DNA of 6,400 nucleotides from the NCBI GenBank assembly GCA_017617475.1, contig JAFZWC010000005.1:1-6400 (forward strand). The letters run 5' to 3'. Below, one piece after another: positions 5,842-6,400 of the stretch. Each line of letters begins with the position of its first letter. Positions within the stretch are counted from its first letter, which is position 1. This DNA is from Bacteroidales bacterium (GTDB lineage Bacteria > Bacteroidota > Bacteroidia > Bacteroidales > UBA932). The notes beneath the pieces are model-generated. The model was not told the origin of the DNA and searched no databases. It saw only the letters and a list, made by a program, of their open reading frames with translations. The translations under genes were made by a program, and so were the position numbers.

Positions 5842-6400
5842 ATGGTATCTTATAAAGAACTGGGCCTTGTGAACACCCGCGAGATGTTCAAGAAGGCCGT
5901 TGCCGGCGGTTACGCCATCCCTGCTTTCAACTTCAACAACATGGAACAGCTTCAGGCTATTATCCAGGCTGCTGCAGAGACCAAGAGTCCCGTGATTCTC
6001 CAGGTTTCCAAGGGTGCACGTAACTATGCCAACCAGACCCTCCTGCGCTACATGGCAGAAGGTGCTGTGGAGTATGCAAAGGAACTGGGCTGGGAGAAAC
6101 CCCAGATTGTCCTTCACCTGGACCACGGTGACAGCTTTGAAACCTGCAAGAGCTGCGTAGACCTGGGCTTCAGCTCCGTCATGATTGACGCTTCCTCCCT
6201 CCCTTATGAGGAGAACATCGCCCTCACCAAGAAGGTGGTGGACTATGCTCACCAGTACGATGTTACCGTAGAGGCAGAACTGGGCGTTCTGGCCGGCGTA
6301 GAGGATGAGGTTTCCGCCGCAGAATCCCATTACACCAAGCCGGAGGAAGTGATTGACTTCGCCACCCGCACCGGCTGCGACTCCCTGGCCATTTCCATCG
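5842..6400 (+). CDS. fba: Class II fructose-bisphosphate aldolase, 3'-truncated by the window edge
   Basis: Zn-dependent glycolytic and gluconeogenic enzyme that reversibly cleaves fructose 1,6-bisphosphate to glyceraldehyde 3-phosphate and dihydroxyacetone phosphate. 186 codons are visible and the frame runs open to the window end; a typical protein is ~300-350 aa. Visible motifs: GYAIPAFNFNNMEQ (23-36), VSKGARNY, HLDHGDS (92-98) with the catalytic aspartate D94 and zinc-binding H95, VMIDAS (113-118), and the conserved EAELG (144-148) with its acidic metal-site residues. The sequence closely follows the Bacteroidales form as I remember it. The ATG at 5842 gives the expected N-terminus MVSYKELGLVNTREMF. 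There is no Shine-Dalgarno; the leader is AT-rich. The second zinc-histidine region and the C-terminus are off the edge, so the sub-class (fructose- versus tagatose-type) rests on overall resemblance. Confidence 0.95.
   Translation, partial: MVSYKELGLVNTREMFKKAVAGGYAIPAFNFNNMEQLQAIIQAAAETKSPVILQVSKGARNYANQTLLRYMAEGAVEYAKELGWEKPQIVLHLDHGDSFETCKSCVDLGFSSVMIDASSLPYEENIALTKKVVDYAHQYDVTVEAELGVLAGVEDEVSAAESHYTKPEEVIDFATRTGCDSLAISI

Noticed and set aside
5830..6330. - strand open frame (166 codons) opposite the aldolase gene
   Set aside because: The + strand encodes an unmistakable class II aldolase; the antisense frame has no motif and would run across the fba start region.

Overview
The window reads as a chromosomal core-gene segment from a Bacteroidota bacterium, most likely Bacteroidales. 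The support is the close fit of DnaK, TrpS and class II aldolase to the Bacteroidales forms as I remember them, a kinase-RapZ C-terminal fusion I associate with this phylum, AT-rich gene-to-gene gaps inside otherwise GC-rich coding DNA, start codons without Shine-Dalgarno sequences, and TAnnTTTG promoter boxes. A genus cannot be assigned. There is no sign of phage, insertion sequence, CRISPR array or RNA gene.

Layout. (1) 1-1310, + strand: the C-terminal two thirds of dnaK, whose tail is a Gly-Pro-Gln repeat. (2) 3443 down to 1261, - strand: a two-gene operon. The first gene is a fused sugar kinase (AmgK-like) plus RapZ C-terminal domain, and the second is a MurU-like nucleotidyltransferase starting 2 nt after it. 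(3) 3529-4656, + strand: trpS, divergent from the kinase gene. (4) 5765 down to 4648, - strand: gmk and nadD, joined by an ATGA stop/start overlap. (5) 5842 to the right edge, + strand: the N-terminal half of a class II fructose-bisphosphate aldolase. Both divergent gaps (85 and 76 bp) carry back-to-back Bacteroidota -7 boxes. Both convergent junctions overlap, by 50 bp for dnaK/murU and 9 bp for trpS/nadD, so no intergenic space is left for terminators there.

How the genes work together. The kinase and nucleotidyltransferase pair fits the anomeric cell-wall recycling route MurNAc -> MurNAc-1-phosphate -> UDP-MurNAc. The fused RapZ C-terminal domain is the part of E. coli RapZ tied to GlcN6P sensing, which suggests that recycling is tuned by amino-sugar level. 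The other genes are housekeeping: chaperone, tryptophan charging, GMP to GDP, NAD synthesis and glycolysis.

The main non-gene signal is a textbook intrinsic-terminator hairpin (11 bp stem plus five T) on the + strand at 1480-1511. It lies inside the antisense strand of the murU coding region and about 170 nt past the dnaK stop, so the dnaK transcript probably ends inside its convergent neighbour, antisense to the murU mRNA.
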